Positions 6,949-15,457 of a stretch of DNA of 55,131 nucleotides are shown here, piece after piece. How positions within the stretch are numbered: the stretch's first letter is position 1; each line of letters begins with the position of its first letter. The stretch is from Thermococcus sp. (lineage in GTDB: Archaea; Methanobacteriota_B; Thermococci; Thermococcales; Thermococcaceae), in NCBI RefSeq assembly GCF_027063845.1, contig NZ_JAMOQU010000129.1:1-55131 (forward strand), given 5' to 3'. The notes below the pieces were generated by a model. The model saw only the letters and a program-made list of their open reading frames with translations. It had not been told where the DNA came from and ran no database searches. A program made the position numbers and the translations under genes.

Positions 6949-9890
6949 CTTTTGAGCACCTCTAAGAGCTCGTTGCGCGTCTTGATGATGTCGTCACACC
7001 TTCCCTTATACTTCCTCACGAGGAATAGCATAACCTTCTTTGAGACTTCGCTTACAACTTCTGCCTTTTCTGTCCAACGCGGGAATCTAAGGCCTTCGGT
7101 TTCGCGGAGTAGCCTTGTGATGCCTTCGATTAGCTCATGTGTATCTGCTTTAACGTGCTTTTTAAGAATCATCAGGAGTGCGTATTCAAGCTCGCTCAGG
7201 CCGAGTTTTCTCTGCTCCTTGGAGCGCTTTTCTATCTCCTCTGCTATTTCCAAAAGTTCCCCGTAGAGCTTTTCGATTTCCTCCCTCTTTTGCCTCCAGG
7301 CTTTGATTATCCTTTCAATCTGCTCAACCAAATCTTCCGTTAATGGCCCTTTGTGGGTGTTTACGTAGTGTCTGACCGAGAACAGAAGGTTAGTGAAGGC
7401 TTTTCTCCTGTCTTTCTCTCTCATTACCTTTCTGAGAAACTCCTCATCGAGCTCAATTATTGGAAAGTCCCTTCTTATCCCTTCTATGTCCACGGTCTCA
7501 TGTATGAACCTCAGGGCCTCGTTGAGGAATTCGTCCGCTTTGAGCTCCATTTCAGGAGGTATGCCCTCAACCTTTGATAAATACGCGTAGTAGACCTCGG
7601 TGAGCCATTTGAAGGTTTCCCTGAACTCCTCCCTGCCTTCGCGAAGGAGCTTGTAATGGTGCCTTATTTCTCGATACAACCTCTGGAACTCCTCGCCCTT
7701 TTTGTTCCTGAACAGTGTCTCGACGGCTTTCATTACCGTGCTCCTGTCTCTCTTCGGCTCGATGCCCTCGAAGTAGCCCATGGCCTTTGAAACCTTCTCC
7801 CTGAGCTCCTGGCGTATTTCCTGGATGTTGTAGGTGGCACCCTTAATGTCAACCTCATCGTAGATTTCCAACGCTCTCTTCAACTCCTTGAATATACCTA
7901 CGTAATCAATAACAAGGCCGAAAGGCTTGATGTTCTCACCGTTCCTGAAGAACGGTCTGTTAGTCCTCGCTATCGCCTGAAGAAGCCTGTGCTCCTTGAG
8001 GGGCTTGTCCAGATACATGGTCTGGAGGACTGGCGCGTCAAAGCCCGTGAGGAGCATATCAGTAACTATCAGTATCTTTGGGATTTCCTTGTTCCTGAAA
8101 TCCTCACGAATCCTTTCGCGGATTTCGGCCATGTCCTTCCCGGGAAAGCGCTCTTCGAGTTCTCTCCGATACTCCTTGATGATGTCACTATCATCCCTGC
8201 TGAACGTCATCACGACCTCGGTGTAGTCCTTCGGTAGATACTTGTCGAGGGCGCGTTTGTATAATACGCAGGCCTCCCTGTCAACGGCCACAACCATGGC
8301 CTTAAACGGCTCCACGCTCTCCTTGTAGTGCTTTGCTATGTCCTCGGCTATCATCTCGATTCTCCGCGGGTTCTTAAGGAACACCTTTATCGCGTTGAGC
8401 CTCCTCTTCAGCTTCTCCTCGATCTTTCCGCGGTACTCTTCGGGAATCTCTTCCAGCTTCGATGAGAGAAACGCCTCAAGGAGCTCCCTCTTTAAGTGAA
8501 CGTCCTCCTCAAGCCTCGGCTGGTAGGCTATCTTCACGGTAAAGCCGTCCTCTATGGACTGCGTTATGAAGTACCTGTCGAGGTACGGCCTGTCCTTATA
8601 GCCGAAGGTTGCGTAGGTGTCGCGCCCCTTCTTAGCTATCGGTGTTCCAGTAAAGGCGAAAAACGACGCATTCCTCAGTATCGAGCGCATAGTCGAAGCG
8701 AGCTCGCCGTACTGGGTTCTGTGCCCCTCGTCTATGAGGACAACGACGTCTCTGCGGTTCATTATCGTTCTCTGCCTGCGGCTCTTCCTTTTGAGTTCCC
8801 TGAGAACGTCCTCGAGCTCCTCCGGGCGGAACTTGTGGATGAGCGTGATGAACGTTCCTCTCTTCCCGTCGGCGTGGGTTAGGACGTTCTTGAGCTTCTC
8901 GATTGAGTCTATCACCTCGAAACTCAGCCCAACAGCCTTGAGCTCGTCGCTCAGCTGTCTCTCAAGTTCCCTCCTGTCAACGACGAAGAAAATCGTGGGG
9001 TTGCCGAGCAGGCGTTTGATTTTGTAGGCGGAGAATATCATCGTCAGCGTCTTCCCGCTCCCCTGCCAGTGCCAGATTAAGCCCCTGTTCCTCTCGGTTT
9101 CTCCCTTAGCGTAGCCGACGGCGATGTTTACTATCTCCCTGACTGCTCTGTACTGCATATACCTCGGCAGAACCTTCGCGAAGGCCCCACCACTCTCGCG
9201 GTAGAAGGTGAAGTACCTGAGGACGTCGAGGAGGGTCTCGGGCTTTAGAAGTTCGACGAGGTCATCCAGGGGGTCGAAGTTGCCCCATTTCCATTCGTAT
9301 ACCTGGACACTGCTCTGCCACGGCACTGTGGGGAAATAAACGGCTTTATTCCCGACCGCGACGCCAACCTGTACGTACTTGAAGAGCTCGGGCATTTCCT
9401 TTTCATATTCCTTAATCTGCCCGTAGGCCTTTTTCCAGCTCACGTCGAGCTTTTTGCACTCGATTATAACGAGGGGAATGCCGTTGACGTAGAGGATTAT
9501 GTCAGGTATCTTGGTCTTAAACGGATAGCCGACCTGATTGGCGACGAGGAACTCGTTGTTTTCGAGATTTTCGTAATCGATGAGCATCAACCTCTTCGGT
9601 TGAGAGGTTTCTTCGTCCTTTACGGGGACGCCGTTCTTTAGGTAGTCGAGAACCCTTCTCGACCCTTCAACGCCGAAGGGAGCGGCCTTAAGGAGGTTGA
9701 TTGCTTCCTCCGCTTCGTTCTCGCCAACCCCGTTTATCCTCACTATCGCGCACTTTAGCCTTGAGAGCAGGAGGGGCTCTTTTTCGTCTTCGAGAACTTC
9801 GATTCCCCGCCTGTAAGTCCAGCCTTTGGCCCTGAGCCTCTCGATGAGGGGCTTCTCGCACTGGAGGTATTCGGGGGTTTTAGCGGTCAT
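6939..9890 (-). CDS. hsdR: Type I restriction endonuclease subunit HsdR
   Basis: A 983-residue motor and nuclease subunit of a type I restriction-modification complex. The N-terminal RecB-like nuclease has D130 (KIPDIILYVNG) and E144-x-K146 (IIECKK). The SF2 translocase has Walker A QGSGKT at 276-281, DEGH in VVLIDEGHRTQYG, FTGTPI, and motifs V-VI in LLTGFDAPVLQTMYLDK and LLQAIARTNRP. The C-terminal third is helical, the part that docks on HsdM/HsdS. Length is usual and no frameshift is seen. It has its own promoter, with two palindromic operator-like sites (9902-9917 and 9941-9956), separate from hsdM and hsdS. The peptidase gene overlaps its 3' end. Confidence 0.95.
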   Translation of the reverse strand: MTAKTPEYLQCEKPLIERLRAKGWTYRRGIEVLEDEKEPLLLSRLKCAIVRINGVGENEAEEAINLLKAAPFGVEGSRRVLDYLKNGVPVKDEETSQPKRLMLIDYENLENNEFLVANQVGYPFKTKIPDIILYVNGIPLVIIECKKLDVSWKKAYGQIKEYEKEMPELFKYVQVGVAVGNKAVYFPTVPWQSSVQVYEWKWGNFDPLDDLVELLKPETLLDVLRYFTFYRESGGAFAKVLPRYMQYRAVREIVNIAVGYAKGETERNRGLIWHWQGSGKTLTMIFSAYKIKRLLGNPTIFFVVDRRELERQLSDELKAVGLSFEVIDSIEKLKNVLTHADGKRGTFITLIHKFRPEELEDVLRELKRKSRRQRTIMNRRDVVVLIDEGHRTQYGELASTMRSILRNASFFAFTGTPIAKKGRDTYATFGYKDRPYLDRYFITQSIEDGFTVKIAYQPRLEEDVHLKRELLEAFLSSKLEEIPEEYRGKIEEKLKRRLNAIKVFLKNPRRIEMIAEDIAKHYKESVEPFKAMVVAVDREACVLYKRALDKYLPKDYTEVVMTFSRDDSDIIKEYRRELEERFPGKDMAEIRERIREDFRNKEIPKILIVTDMLLTGFDAPVLQTMYLDKPLKEHRLLQAIARTNRPFFRNGENIKPFGLVIDYVGIFKELKRALEIYDEVDIKGATYNIQEIRQELREKVSKAMGYFEGIEPKRDRSTVMKAVETLFRNKKGEEFQRLYREIRHHYKLLREGREEFRETFKWLTEVYYAYLSKVEGIPPEMELKADEFLNEALRFIHETVDIEGIRRDFPIIELDEEFLRKVMREKDRRKAFTNLLFSVRHYVNTHKGPLTEDLVEQIERIIKAWRQKREEIEKLYGELLEIAEEIEKRSKEQRKLGLSELEYALLMILKKHVKADTHELIEGITRLLRETEGLRFPRWTEKAEVVSEVSKKVMLFLVRKYKGRCDDIIKTRNELLEVLKRWG

Positions 9891-9901
9891 GGGGAGACAC
9901 C

Positions 9902-9917
9902 TGTTTATTTGTAAACA
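9902..9917. promoter_or_regulatory. Operator-like palindrome 1 before hsdR
   Basis: TGTTTA-TTTG-TAAACA, a perfect 6-bp inverted repeat with a 4-bp spacer, lies between the expected transcription start and the hsdR start codon (9890). Its half-sites are identical to those of the second palindrome 39 bp away. A dimeric repressor bound here would block transcription. Confidence 0.55.
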
Positions 9918-9940
9918 AAGCGAGCACTAGAGAGCTTGAA

Positions 9941-9956
9941 TGTTTATGGATAAACA
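9941..9956. promoter_or_regulatory. Operator-like palindrome 2 before hsdR
   Basis: TGTTTA-TGGA-TAAACA has the same half-sites and spacer length as the 9902 site; including flanking bases it is an 8-bp inverted repeat. It lies directly downstream of the predicted TATA box (about 9969-9959, minus strand TATTTAAAAA), where a bound protein would hinder polymerase. Confidence 0.55.
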
Positions 9957-9969
9957 TGTTTTTAAATAT

Positions 9970-11196
9970 TCATGCAAGTAATTCTTTTAGATCGTGTATT
10001 AACCCCTGTAAGCGATCTAAGTGGGATTGATATTTAACGATCTCATTGTATACGCCTGAAGGAACACACTGTTTTAAAGATGTCATTAAATCGTTGTATG
10101 GATCCGCTCTGGCTAGGAGATCTTTGAGAAATAATCTAGATGTTCCACTTATTTTTTGTTTGATACAATTGTCTTTTTTCTCGATTTCTTTTAATAGCTG
10201 TGGGAGAGTCTCAAATCCAGATGCTTCGAATAAGTAGGATATCCTAACTGGGGATACTTCTAATTTTTGATGAAGAAGGTCTCTTATTTCTCCTTCAAAC
10301 CTCTCTCTTTCATCTTCTGGGAAAATTTGGGGAAAATTCATCAGATCACTCTGGTATGGGACGGAGATTATTATTTTCGGATGATAAGGAGGATTGAATG
10401 AATTTATCCATTGCTCGATGTATTGTTTCTCATTGACTTCTAATTGCTTGTACTCCCTGCTATTTTGGAATTCGTTAATTTGCTCTTTCACAAAATCCTT
10501 GTATTCATGTATTATCTTCTCTCCGAAGGTTATGATGTCCATATTCTTATCCACTAATACAACAAAAGATGACACTCCCTTAATATCAACCCGATACACC
10601 TTTTGGAGTTGAGAGCGAATTTTCAAGTCAACGAATACCTTGAAGAATGATGTTGGAACGTCATCAAGATTATGTCTAGTTTTTATGTAGTTTGCTAATA
10701 TTTGACTGACATTCTTTTTATATGTCTCAGCATGTTGTCTTGATAATATGCCCTCACCAGATTCCATGACTATTACCGCTCTGGTAATTTGGGAAAGTAT
10801 CTCTGTCTCAATTTCCTTTAAGGTTTTAACACCATGTCGTTCTAGAACCTCAAAGAATCTCCGGATCCTATCCGAGAATTTAGTTTTGACAAATTCAGCC
10901 ACCTGCTTTTCAATTTTAAGTTCTTCGTTTTTCAGTTCATATCTCTCCCGTGACATTGTTTTCTCTATCCAAAACACATATGCAGAGTATCCTATAATTA
11001 ATAACACAAACAAGAGCATGGTTCTAATAGACGCTAATCCAAACCATGCAAAACTACTACCCACGATTAAAGCAAGTATATCTAATGTTATTAAAAGAGA
11101 GCGGACATTTCCTTTTGATATCCGGGCCAAATATTCTAGGACTTTAACAATCCAGTCGTTCCAATCTACCATAATCTCCACCAATGTAATAACCAT
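9970..11196 (-). CDS. Unknown membrane protein in type I RM island (408 aa)
   Basis: Two transmembrane helices lie near the N-terminus (RSLLITLDILALIVGSSFAW and MLLFVLLIIGYSAYVFW), followed by a long charged, helical cytoplasmic region from about residue 80 with a coiled-coil-like start (YELKNEELKIEKQVAEF). The family is not recognised. The ATG nine codons in (MVDWNDW) follows GGTGGAG and is a likely start as well. Base use is markedly AT-rich compared with the flanking chromosome, a sign of transfer. It lies between hsdS and hsdR and is separated from hsdS by a small ORF and a tRNA-like element. A membrane-anchored partner of the RM system, or a separate defence effector, is possible but unproven. 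Confidence 0.65.
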   Translation of the reverse strand: MVITLVEIMVDWNDWIVKVLEYLARISKGNVRSLLITLDILALIVGSSFAWFGLASIRTMLLFVLLIIGYSAYVFWIEKTMSRERYELKNEELKIEKQVAEFVKTKFSDRIRRFFEVLERHGVKTLKEIETEILSQITRAVIVMESGEGILSRQHAETYKKNVSQILANYIKTRHNLDDVPTSFFKVFVDLKIRSQLQKVYRVDIKGVSSFVVLVDKNMDIITFGEKIIHEYKDFVKEQINEFQNSREYKQLEVNEKQYIEQWINSFNPPYHPKIIISVPYQSDLMNFPQIFPEDERERFEGEIRDLLHQKLEVSPVRISYLFEASGFETLPQLLKEIEKKDNCIKQKISGTSRLFLKDLLARADPYNDLMTSLKQCVPSGVYNEIVKYQSHLDRLQGLIHDLKELLA

Positions 11197-11197
11197 G

Positions 11198-11295
11198 TGG
11201 GCGGAGGCGGGGGAGCGAACCCCCTTAGTCCTCTGGGACTGCGGATTTACGCGAGAGGCCCTCCTACGCTATGGCGACTTCCCCGATTGCCCCCG
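11198..11295 (-). pseudogene. Degenerate class-II tRNA-like element
   Basis: The minus strand can be read as a long-variable-arm tRNA. The acceptor strands are CGGGGGC (11295-11289) and GCCTCCG (11208-11202), pairing with one G-U. They are followed by C and an encoded CCA (11200-11198). The T-arm is GGGGG-TTCGCT-CCCCC, whose loop is one base short (A58 missing). The variable arm is GTCC-CAGA-GGAC. The D-arm region has TAGCGTAGGAGGGC, but the anticodon arm (around GTAAATCCGC) lacks a proper 5-bp stem. Several canonical parts are thus present but broken, which fits a pseudo-tRNA or integration-site relic. It is GC-rich inside an AT-rich island and ends two bases before the membrane-protein frame. 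A functional but unusual RNA is not excluded. Confidence 0.45.
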
Positions 11296-11442
11296 AGCCC
11301 AGAGGGGAAGTCGCTCCCCCTTGATGGCAAATGAAATCACCATTTCTACCACCATAACTGCAAGTCCTGGTAGCACTGCATAAGGGGCTACTGCTGTTGC
11401 TGTGATAAGTAGGAGAGCCGCCACCACCGCATATGATAGCAA
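11269..11442 (-). CDS. Small hydrophobic ORF with leaderless TTG start
   Basis: A 57-codon frame reads TTG CTA TCA..., with two hydrophobic stretches (YAVVAALLLITATAVAPYAVL and PGLAVMVVEMVISFAI) and a short charged tail (KGERLPLWARGQSGKSP). A TATA box TTATATAA at 11472-11464 would place the transcription start almost exactly on the TTG, as expected of a leaderless message; there is no ribosome site. The last 27 bases before the stop enter the tRNA-like element, so the C-terminus may have been altered by recombination. It could be a true small membrane protein of the RM island or a gene relic. No family is recognised. Confidence 0.35.
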   Translation of the reverse strand: MLSYAVVAALLLITATAVAPYAVLPGLAVMVVEMVISFAIKGERLPLWARGQSGKSP

Positions 11443-11463
11443 ATAAATATAATTTCTGCGAGT

Positions 11464-11472
11464 TTATATAAT
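11464..11472 (-). promoter_or_regulatory. TATA box between hsdS and the downstream island genes
   Basis: On the minus strand AAATTATATAAAC lies about 25 bp before the TTG at 11442 and just after the hsdS stop (11487). It suggests that the small ORF and the 408-residue membrane protein form a transcription unit distinct from hsdM-hsdS. Confidence 0.5.
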
Positions 11473-11486
11473 TTACTTCTCGATGC

Positions 11487-12752
11487 CTAAACCTTTACCC
11501 TCCTTCTTCCTGTCAGCAAATCCTTCATCAGCCCGCGCTTAACGCGTTCGAGCTTCTCCCTTCTCTGCCTTAGGAGTTCGAGCTTTTTGTCAACGGTTGA
11601 GAGGATTTCGGCGATTTGTTTTTGTTCCTCAAGGGGTGGGAGGGGGAGTTTTATGTTTAGAAGGTCAAATTTCCTTATTCCTGCCTGACCCACATGTCTT
11701 ATGGCGATTTGCTTGAAATACTGCATCTGCCAAAGCCTGATGAAGTTGTAGACAAGCCATTCAGGTATCGTGACGTCATTTTTAACACGGAGACGAGTTA
11801 TGTGATTGCTGTATGTACAAAACTCACACTCTCCTCTAAAGACAGCACTCTTACCCAGTAAATCGACACTGTTAGTGTTGTTAAACAGCACATCCCCAGG
11901 TCTTAGAAGATAATCGTTAATGTTCTTGGGTATCGGAACTTTCAGATACTGGTCAAGTACAACTCGTCCATCTGTGGTTATGTTGTTCATTCTAAGCTGG
12001 ATTATGCCATTTTCATCACGTTTTCCACTCGCAAAACCTGGCTTTGCTTCTGTGATAATGTCCTCAACTTTAACAACCTCCCACTCCTCAGGAATCTCGC
12101 CCAGCTCGGTCTTCTTGAACCGCTCGTGCTCGATGCCCTTTGTTAAAAGCCTCTGCATGAGGCCCTTCTTCAGGCGCTCCGTCCGCTCGATGGCCTCATC
12201 GGTCTTCTCGATTGCGTCATCAACCGTCCTCAGTATCTCGGCGATTTTCTTCTGCTCGGGGAGGGGCGGGAGGGGAAGCGTTGTCATCTTCCATAATTTT
12301 GTATTCATGTTTCCTTGGGTTCCTTTTTGGGCTTTTGCATGTAATTCTTCCTTCTTTGCCTCAAAAAAGTAATATAGGAAAATTTTATCAGCTTTGCTAA
12401 CTGGATTTACTAATATGAAACCGTCATGAATACAGCCACCTTTTCCAGTTCGTATAATTGCAGGCTCTCCGATAGTGCCACTGTTTGAAACGATTAATGT
12501 GCCATCAGGGCAGTATACACTTTTCTTTTTACCCTCTTCAGTAACGGTATCGTCTGTTTTTAGCAAATATAATCCCTTCTTGTACTTTGAGATATCAGAG
12601 ATTTTAATCCAAGGTATATCCCCGCCGAAATATCTTGGATCTCCTTTAGGGCGAGGAGAAGCACCTCTCCTTATTTCGGCAACTTCTCCAAGCCTCACAA
12701 CCTCCCAATCCTTGGGAATATCGCCGATTGGAGTCTTCCTGAGCTTGTACAT
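11487..12752 (-). CDS. hsdS: Type I restriction-modification specificity subunit HsdS
   Basis: A 421-residue HsdS with the classic pseudo-twofold layout. Target-recognition domain 1 begins IGDIPKDWEVVRLGEVAEI. The central conserved helix region is LPLPPLPEQKKIAEILRTVDDAIEKTDEAIERTERLKKGL. Domain 2 begins LGEIPEEWEVVKVEDII, and the second conserved helix is LPLPPLEEQKQIAEILSTVDKKLELLRQRREKLERVKRGLM. Each recognition domain reads one half of a bipartite DNA site; the site cannot be read from sequence. The recognition domains are AT-rich relative to the helices, as expected for exchangeable segments. The start codon touches the stop of the upstream membrane gene (TAAATG), implying coupling. Confidence 0.95.
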   Translation of the reverse strand: MYKLRKTPIGDIPKDWEVVRLGEVAEIRRGASPRPKGDPRYFGGDIPWIKISDISKYKKGLYLLKTDDTVTEEGKKKSVYCPDGTLIVSNSGTIGEPAIIRTGKGGCIHDGFILVNPVSKADKIFLYYFFEAKKEELHAKAQKGTQGNMNTKLWKMTTLPLPPLPEQKKIAEILRTVDDAIEKTDEAIERTERLKKGLMQRLLTKGIEHERFKKTELGEIPEEWEVVKVEDIITEAKPGFASGKRDENGIIQLRMNNITTDGRVVLDQYLKVPIPKNINDYLLRPGDVLFNNTNSVDLLGKSAVFRGECEFCTYSNHITRLRVKNDVTIPEWLVYNFIRLWQMQYFKQIAIRHVGQAGIRKFDLLNIKLPLPPLEEQKQIAEILSTVDKKLELLRQRREKLERVKRGLMKDLLTGRRRVKV

Positions 12753-13808
12753 TTATTCCACCCCACCTGTAACTTTCTTAGTGAAATATAGCAAAATCTC
12801 TCCAACAGAATTAAGCATGTAATCTTTGAATGTAGCAGGATTCTCTTTGGTTGGAGGAATTTCGTATTTGATCTTTGTCATCATCATCCAGATATCATCA
12901 ACCAGGAATGGATTTAATATGAATACTTCCCGAATGTCACTAACATCCATCTCATTGATTTTTTTCTTTATTTGTTCTATCTTCTGTGTAAAAAACTCTT
13001 CATATACCTTCCTTAATTCTTGCTTTTCGTTTTCATCCAATATATTCTCAATGCCCCATATAACAGTGTACTCTTGGGGCAGATATGGAACAATGACATT
13101 CCTAACGATTTTTCCTGATTCTCTGTATGTCCTAATCCATTGAGGTAGAAGTCCAAATAGTTCAGCTGACATCTTCTGTCTTATTTTATTGTACAAGTGA
13201 GGTTTTTTATTTTCAAGAAACTCTAAAAATGCTTTAGGGGATATTTCATCCACAAATTGCTTAAGATAGTCCCCCACGGCGTCTGAAATTTTCTCAAGAA
13301 CCTCCTCTCGGTAATATCTAAAATAAAACTGAAACAGACCCGATAGTATTCCAATTGTGGACAGGACCCCAAATAATATGCTGAGATTATTGGAATCCCA
13401 ATGGACTAGTCCCACCAAAGTAGCTATCCAAAAATAGCCTACCCAAACTATAAGCACCAGAAACATGTAGTTTAGGGTTGTGAAAAACCATGTTCTGGGT
13501 ATGATTAGAATAGCAATTTTTGGACCATTCCACCTGAGAGAGAATAACGATTTAAGGATGCTATGGTTAGAAACTTTACTTTGGCTTTCTGAGTTTTTAG
13601 AGAATGCTAAAAACCAATTTGGTCTAATAAAAACAACTGCAAGAATAAATCCAACAAGTAGAAATGCTGTTTTTTGGAATAAACCTTTATACCTCAAACT
13701 GGAAAACTCCAGCAATACCCAAAAAATGACTAAATTTGCCGTTAAAAACGAAATAGATGATAGAATTTTAACAAAATTTGTGAACAAGGTTTCTTTAAAC
13801 TGTGTCAT
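12753..13808 (-). CDS. Unknown membrane protein between hsdM and hsdS (351 aa)
   Basis: About four transmembrane segments are visible in the first 150 residues (SFLTANLVIFWVLLEF, TAFLLVGFILAVVFI, FLVLIVWVGYFWIATLVGL and SILFGVLSTIGILSGLF). A charged cytoplasmic domain follows (RYYREEVLEKISDAVG onward) with helical stretches such as EKQELRKVYEEFFTQKIEQIKKKI. I recognise no family and see no clear similarity to the other membrane protein of the island. It is strongly AT-rich. The gene sits within the hsdM-hsdS unit: 12 bp after hsdM and directly abutting hsdS (TAA then ATG), so it is co-expressed with the methyltransferase. A membrane tether or accessory effector of the RM complex is inference. 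Confidence 0.75.
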   Translation of the reverse strand: MTQFKETLFTNFVKILSSISFLTANLVIFWVLLEFSSLRYKGLFQKTAFLLVGFILAVVFIRPNWFLAFSKNSESQSKVSNHSILKSLFSLRWNGPKIAILIIPRTWFFTTLNYMFLVLIVWVGYFWIATLVGLVHWDSNNLSILFGVLSTIGILSGLFQFYFRYYREEVLEKISDAVGDYLKQFVDEISPKAFLEFLENKKPHLYNKIRQKMSAELFGLLPQWIRTYRESGKIVRNVIVPYLPQEYTVIWGIENILDENEKQELRKVYEEFFTQKIEQIKKKINEMDVSDIREVFILNPFLVDDIWMMMTKIKYEIPPTKENPATFKDYMLNSVGEILLYFTKKVTGGVE

Positions 13809-13820
13809 GTAGTTGTCACC

Positions 13821-15371
13821 TCAATACCCCAGCTCCCTTAAATACTCCTCAATCTTCTCATCAACCTTCGCGAGCTCCTCGTTAATCTTCCTCAGCTCCT
13901 CCCACTCGGCCCTAACGTCAATCTCTTCCTCTTCCTCCATCGGGAAGACGTAGAGGGTGACGTTGAGGTTGTAGTCGTTCTCCTTTATCTCGTCCAGCTC
14001 AACGACGCGCGCAAAGCCATCAATATCTTCAAACTTCTCAAATGCATCAACGATTTTCCTGATGTGCTCCTTTCCGAGGCGGTTGAGCTTCCTAATCTCG
14101 GGGTGCTTCTCGTATTCTTGGGACGCGTTGATGAAGAGGACTTTTCCCTTTCTCTCGGCGGGCTTGCTCCTGTTGAATATCATTATGGCTCCGGGCGCGC
14201 CCGTGTTGTAGAACAGCTTTTCGGGAAGCAAAATGACAGCCTCAAGCAGGTCGTCCTTGAGTATCTTCGCCCTTATCTTCTTTTCAGCCCCGCCCCTGAA
14301 GAGCGCGCCGTTGTCTATTACAATCCCGACCCTTCCATCGTCCTTGGCGCTCGCGAGCATGTGCTGTATCCACGCCCAGTCGGCTGAATTGTTGGGCGGA
14401 TAGCCGTACTTAAAGCGCTCGACAAACTCGGCCTTCTTTAGAGTCTCCTCGCCGTAGCCGTCCTGGTTCCACGGCGGGTTGGCTATGACCACATCGAAGC
14501 GCTTGAGTTTGTTTCCCTCCTTGAAGGCGGGCCTGAGGAGTGTATCGCCGACTGCCAGCTTCGGCGACTTAATGCCGTGGAGTATCATGTTCATCTCGGC
14601 CAAAGCGTAGGTGGTCGGGTTCACCTCCTGGCCGTAGAGGAAGAGCTTTTTGGCCTCGCTCTCGCCTTTTTTCTCTTTGACGTAGAGGTAAGCGCCTATC
14701 AGCATTCCCCCGGAGCCCATAGCAGGGTCATAAACCTCCTCGCCCGGCTCGGGCTTGAGGATTTCAACGAGGAGTCTGATGACCTCCCTCGGAGTGTAAA
14801 CCTCCCCCTCCTTTGCCTTCTGCGGGGCAAAATACCTTAGAATCCACTCGTAGGCATCGCCGAGAACGTCTGGCGAGGCGTTCTTTAAGTCGAGCCCGCT
14901 GAAGAGCTCGAAGAGCTGTCTGAGTATCTCGGCGTTGTCCCTGTGGAGCATGAACTCCATGAAGTCAAAGCGGTCAACCACTCCCCTGAGGTTGGGGTTC
15001 AGCTCGGCGAGCTTCTTGAGGGCCTGAGAGAGGTTTTGAGGCAGGTTCTCTATGTCCTTCTCACGGAGCTTCCTCCAGAGGTATTCGGGTGGGTAGTTAA
15101 TGGTGTACGCTTCTCTGTCCTGGAGGGCGAGTTCCTCGGCGGTTTTTCTGTCCAGTCCCTCCTTCATGAGCTTCTTAACGTACTCCTCGAACTCCTTCTC
15201 CCACTCGTCGCTTAGCCTCTTCAGGAAAAGCAGGAGGAGGATGTATTTGTAATCGACCCTCGTCCTGATTAAATCCGCGGCCTTCTTGAGAACCCTCTCA
15301 AGCTCCTCGCGGGTTAGAGTCTTACTCTCTTTGGGCGATGAATCGATGAACTCCGTTAGCTTTTTCTCCAT
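13821..15371 (-). CDS. hsdM: Type I restriction-modification DNA methyltransferase HsdM
   Basis: A 516-residue N6-adenine methyltransferase subunit. The N-terminal helical domain (residues 1-165) is followed by the SAM-binding motif DPAMGSGGM (215-223) and the catalytic NPPW (298-301, IANPPWNQDG), then a C-terminal helical tail (EEWEELRKINEELAKVDEKIEEYLRELGY) that contacts HsdS. With HsdS it methylates host DNA, and with HsdR it restricts. It is first in the unit hsdM - membrane protein - hsdS. Minus-strand AAATATAAG at about 15414-15406 would be its TATA box. Base composition is close to that of the chromosome, unlike the membrane gene downstream. Confidence 0.95.
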   Translation of the reverse strand: MEKKLTEFIDSSPKESKTLTREELERVLKKAADLIRTRVDYKYILLLLFLKRLSDEWEKEFEEYVKKLMKEGLDRKTAEELALQDREAYTINYPPEYLWRKLREKDIENLPQNLSQALKKLAELNPNLRGVVDRFDFMEFMLHRDNAEILRQLFELFSGLDLKNASPDVLGDAYEWILRYFAPQKAKEGEVYTPREVIRLLVEILKPEPGEEVYDPAMGSGGMLIGAYLYVKEKKGESEAKKLFLYGQEVNPTTYALAEMNMILHGIKSPKLAVGDTLLRPAFKEGNKLKRFDVVIANPPWNQDGYGEETLKKAEFVERFKYGYPPNNSADWAWIQHMLASAKDDGRVGIVIDNGALFRGGAEKKIRAKILKDDLLEAVILLPEKLFYNTGAPGAIMIFNRSKPAERKGKVLFINASQEYEKHPEIRKLNRLGKEHIRKIVDAFEKFEDIDGFARVVELDEIKENDYNLNVTLYVFPMEEEEEIDVRAEWEELRKINEELAKVDEKIEEYLRELGY

Positions 15372-15457
15372 GACTCACACCAAGGGCAAAGTACTCGGTC
15401 GGATTCTTATATTTAACTCCTTGTGGAAAAAAGAGGTACAAAATAAAGGACGGGAAA

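Noticed and set aside
11207..11270. tRNA-like element read as an H/ACA RNA
   Set aside because: An ACA follows the CCTCC stem, but there is no kink-turn and no proper pocket; the tRNA-like folding explains more of the sequence.
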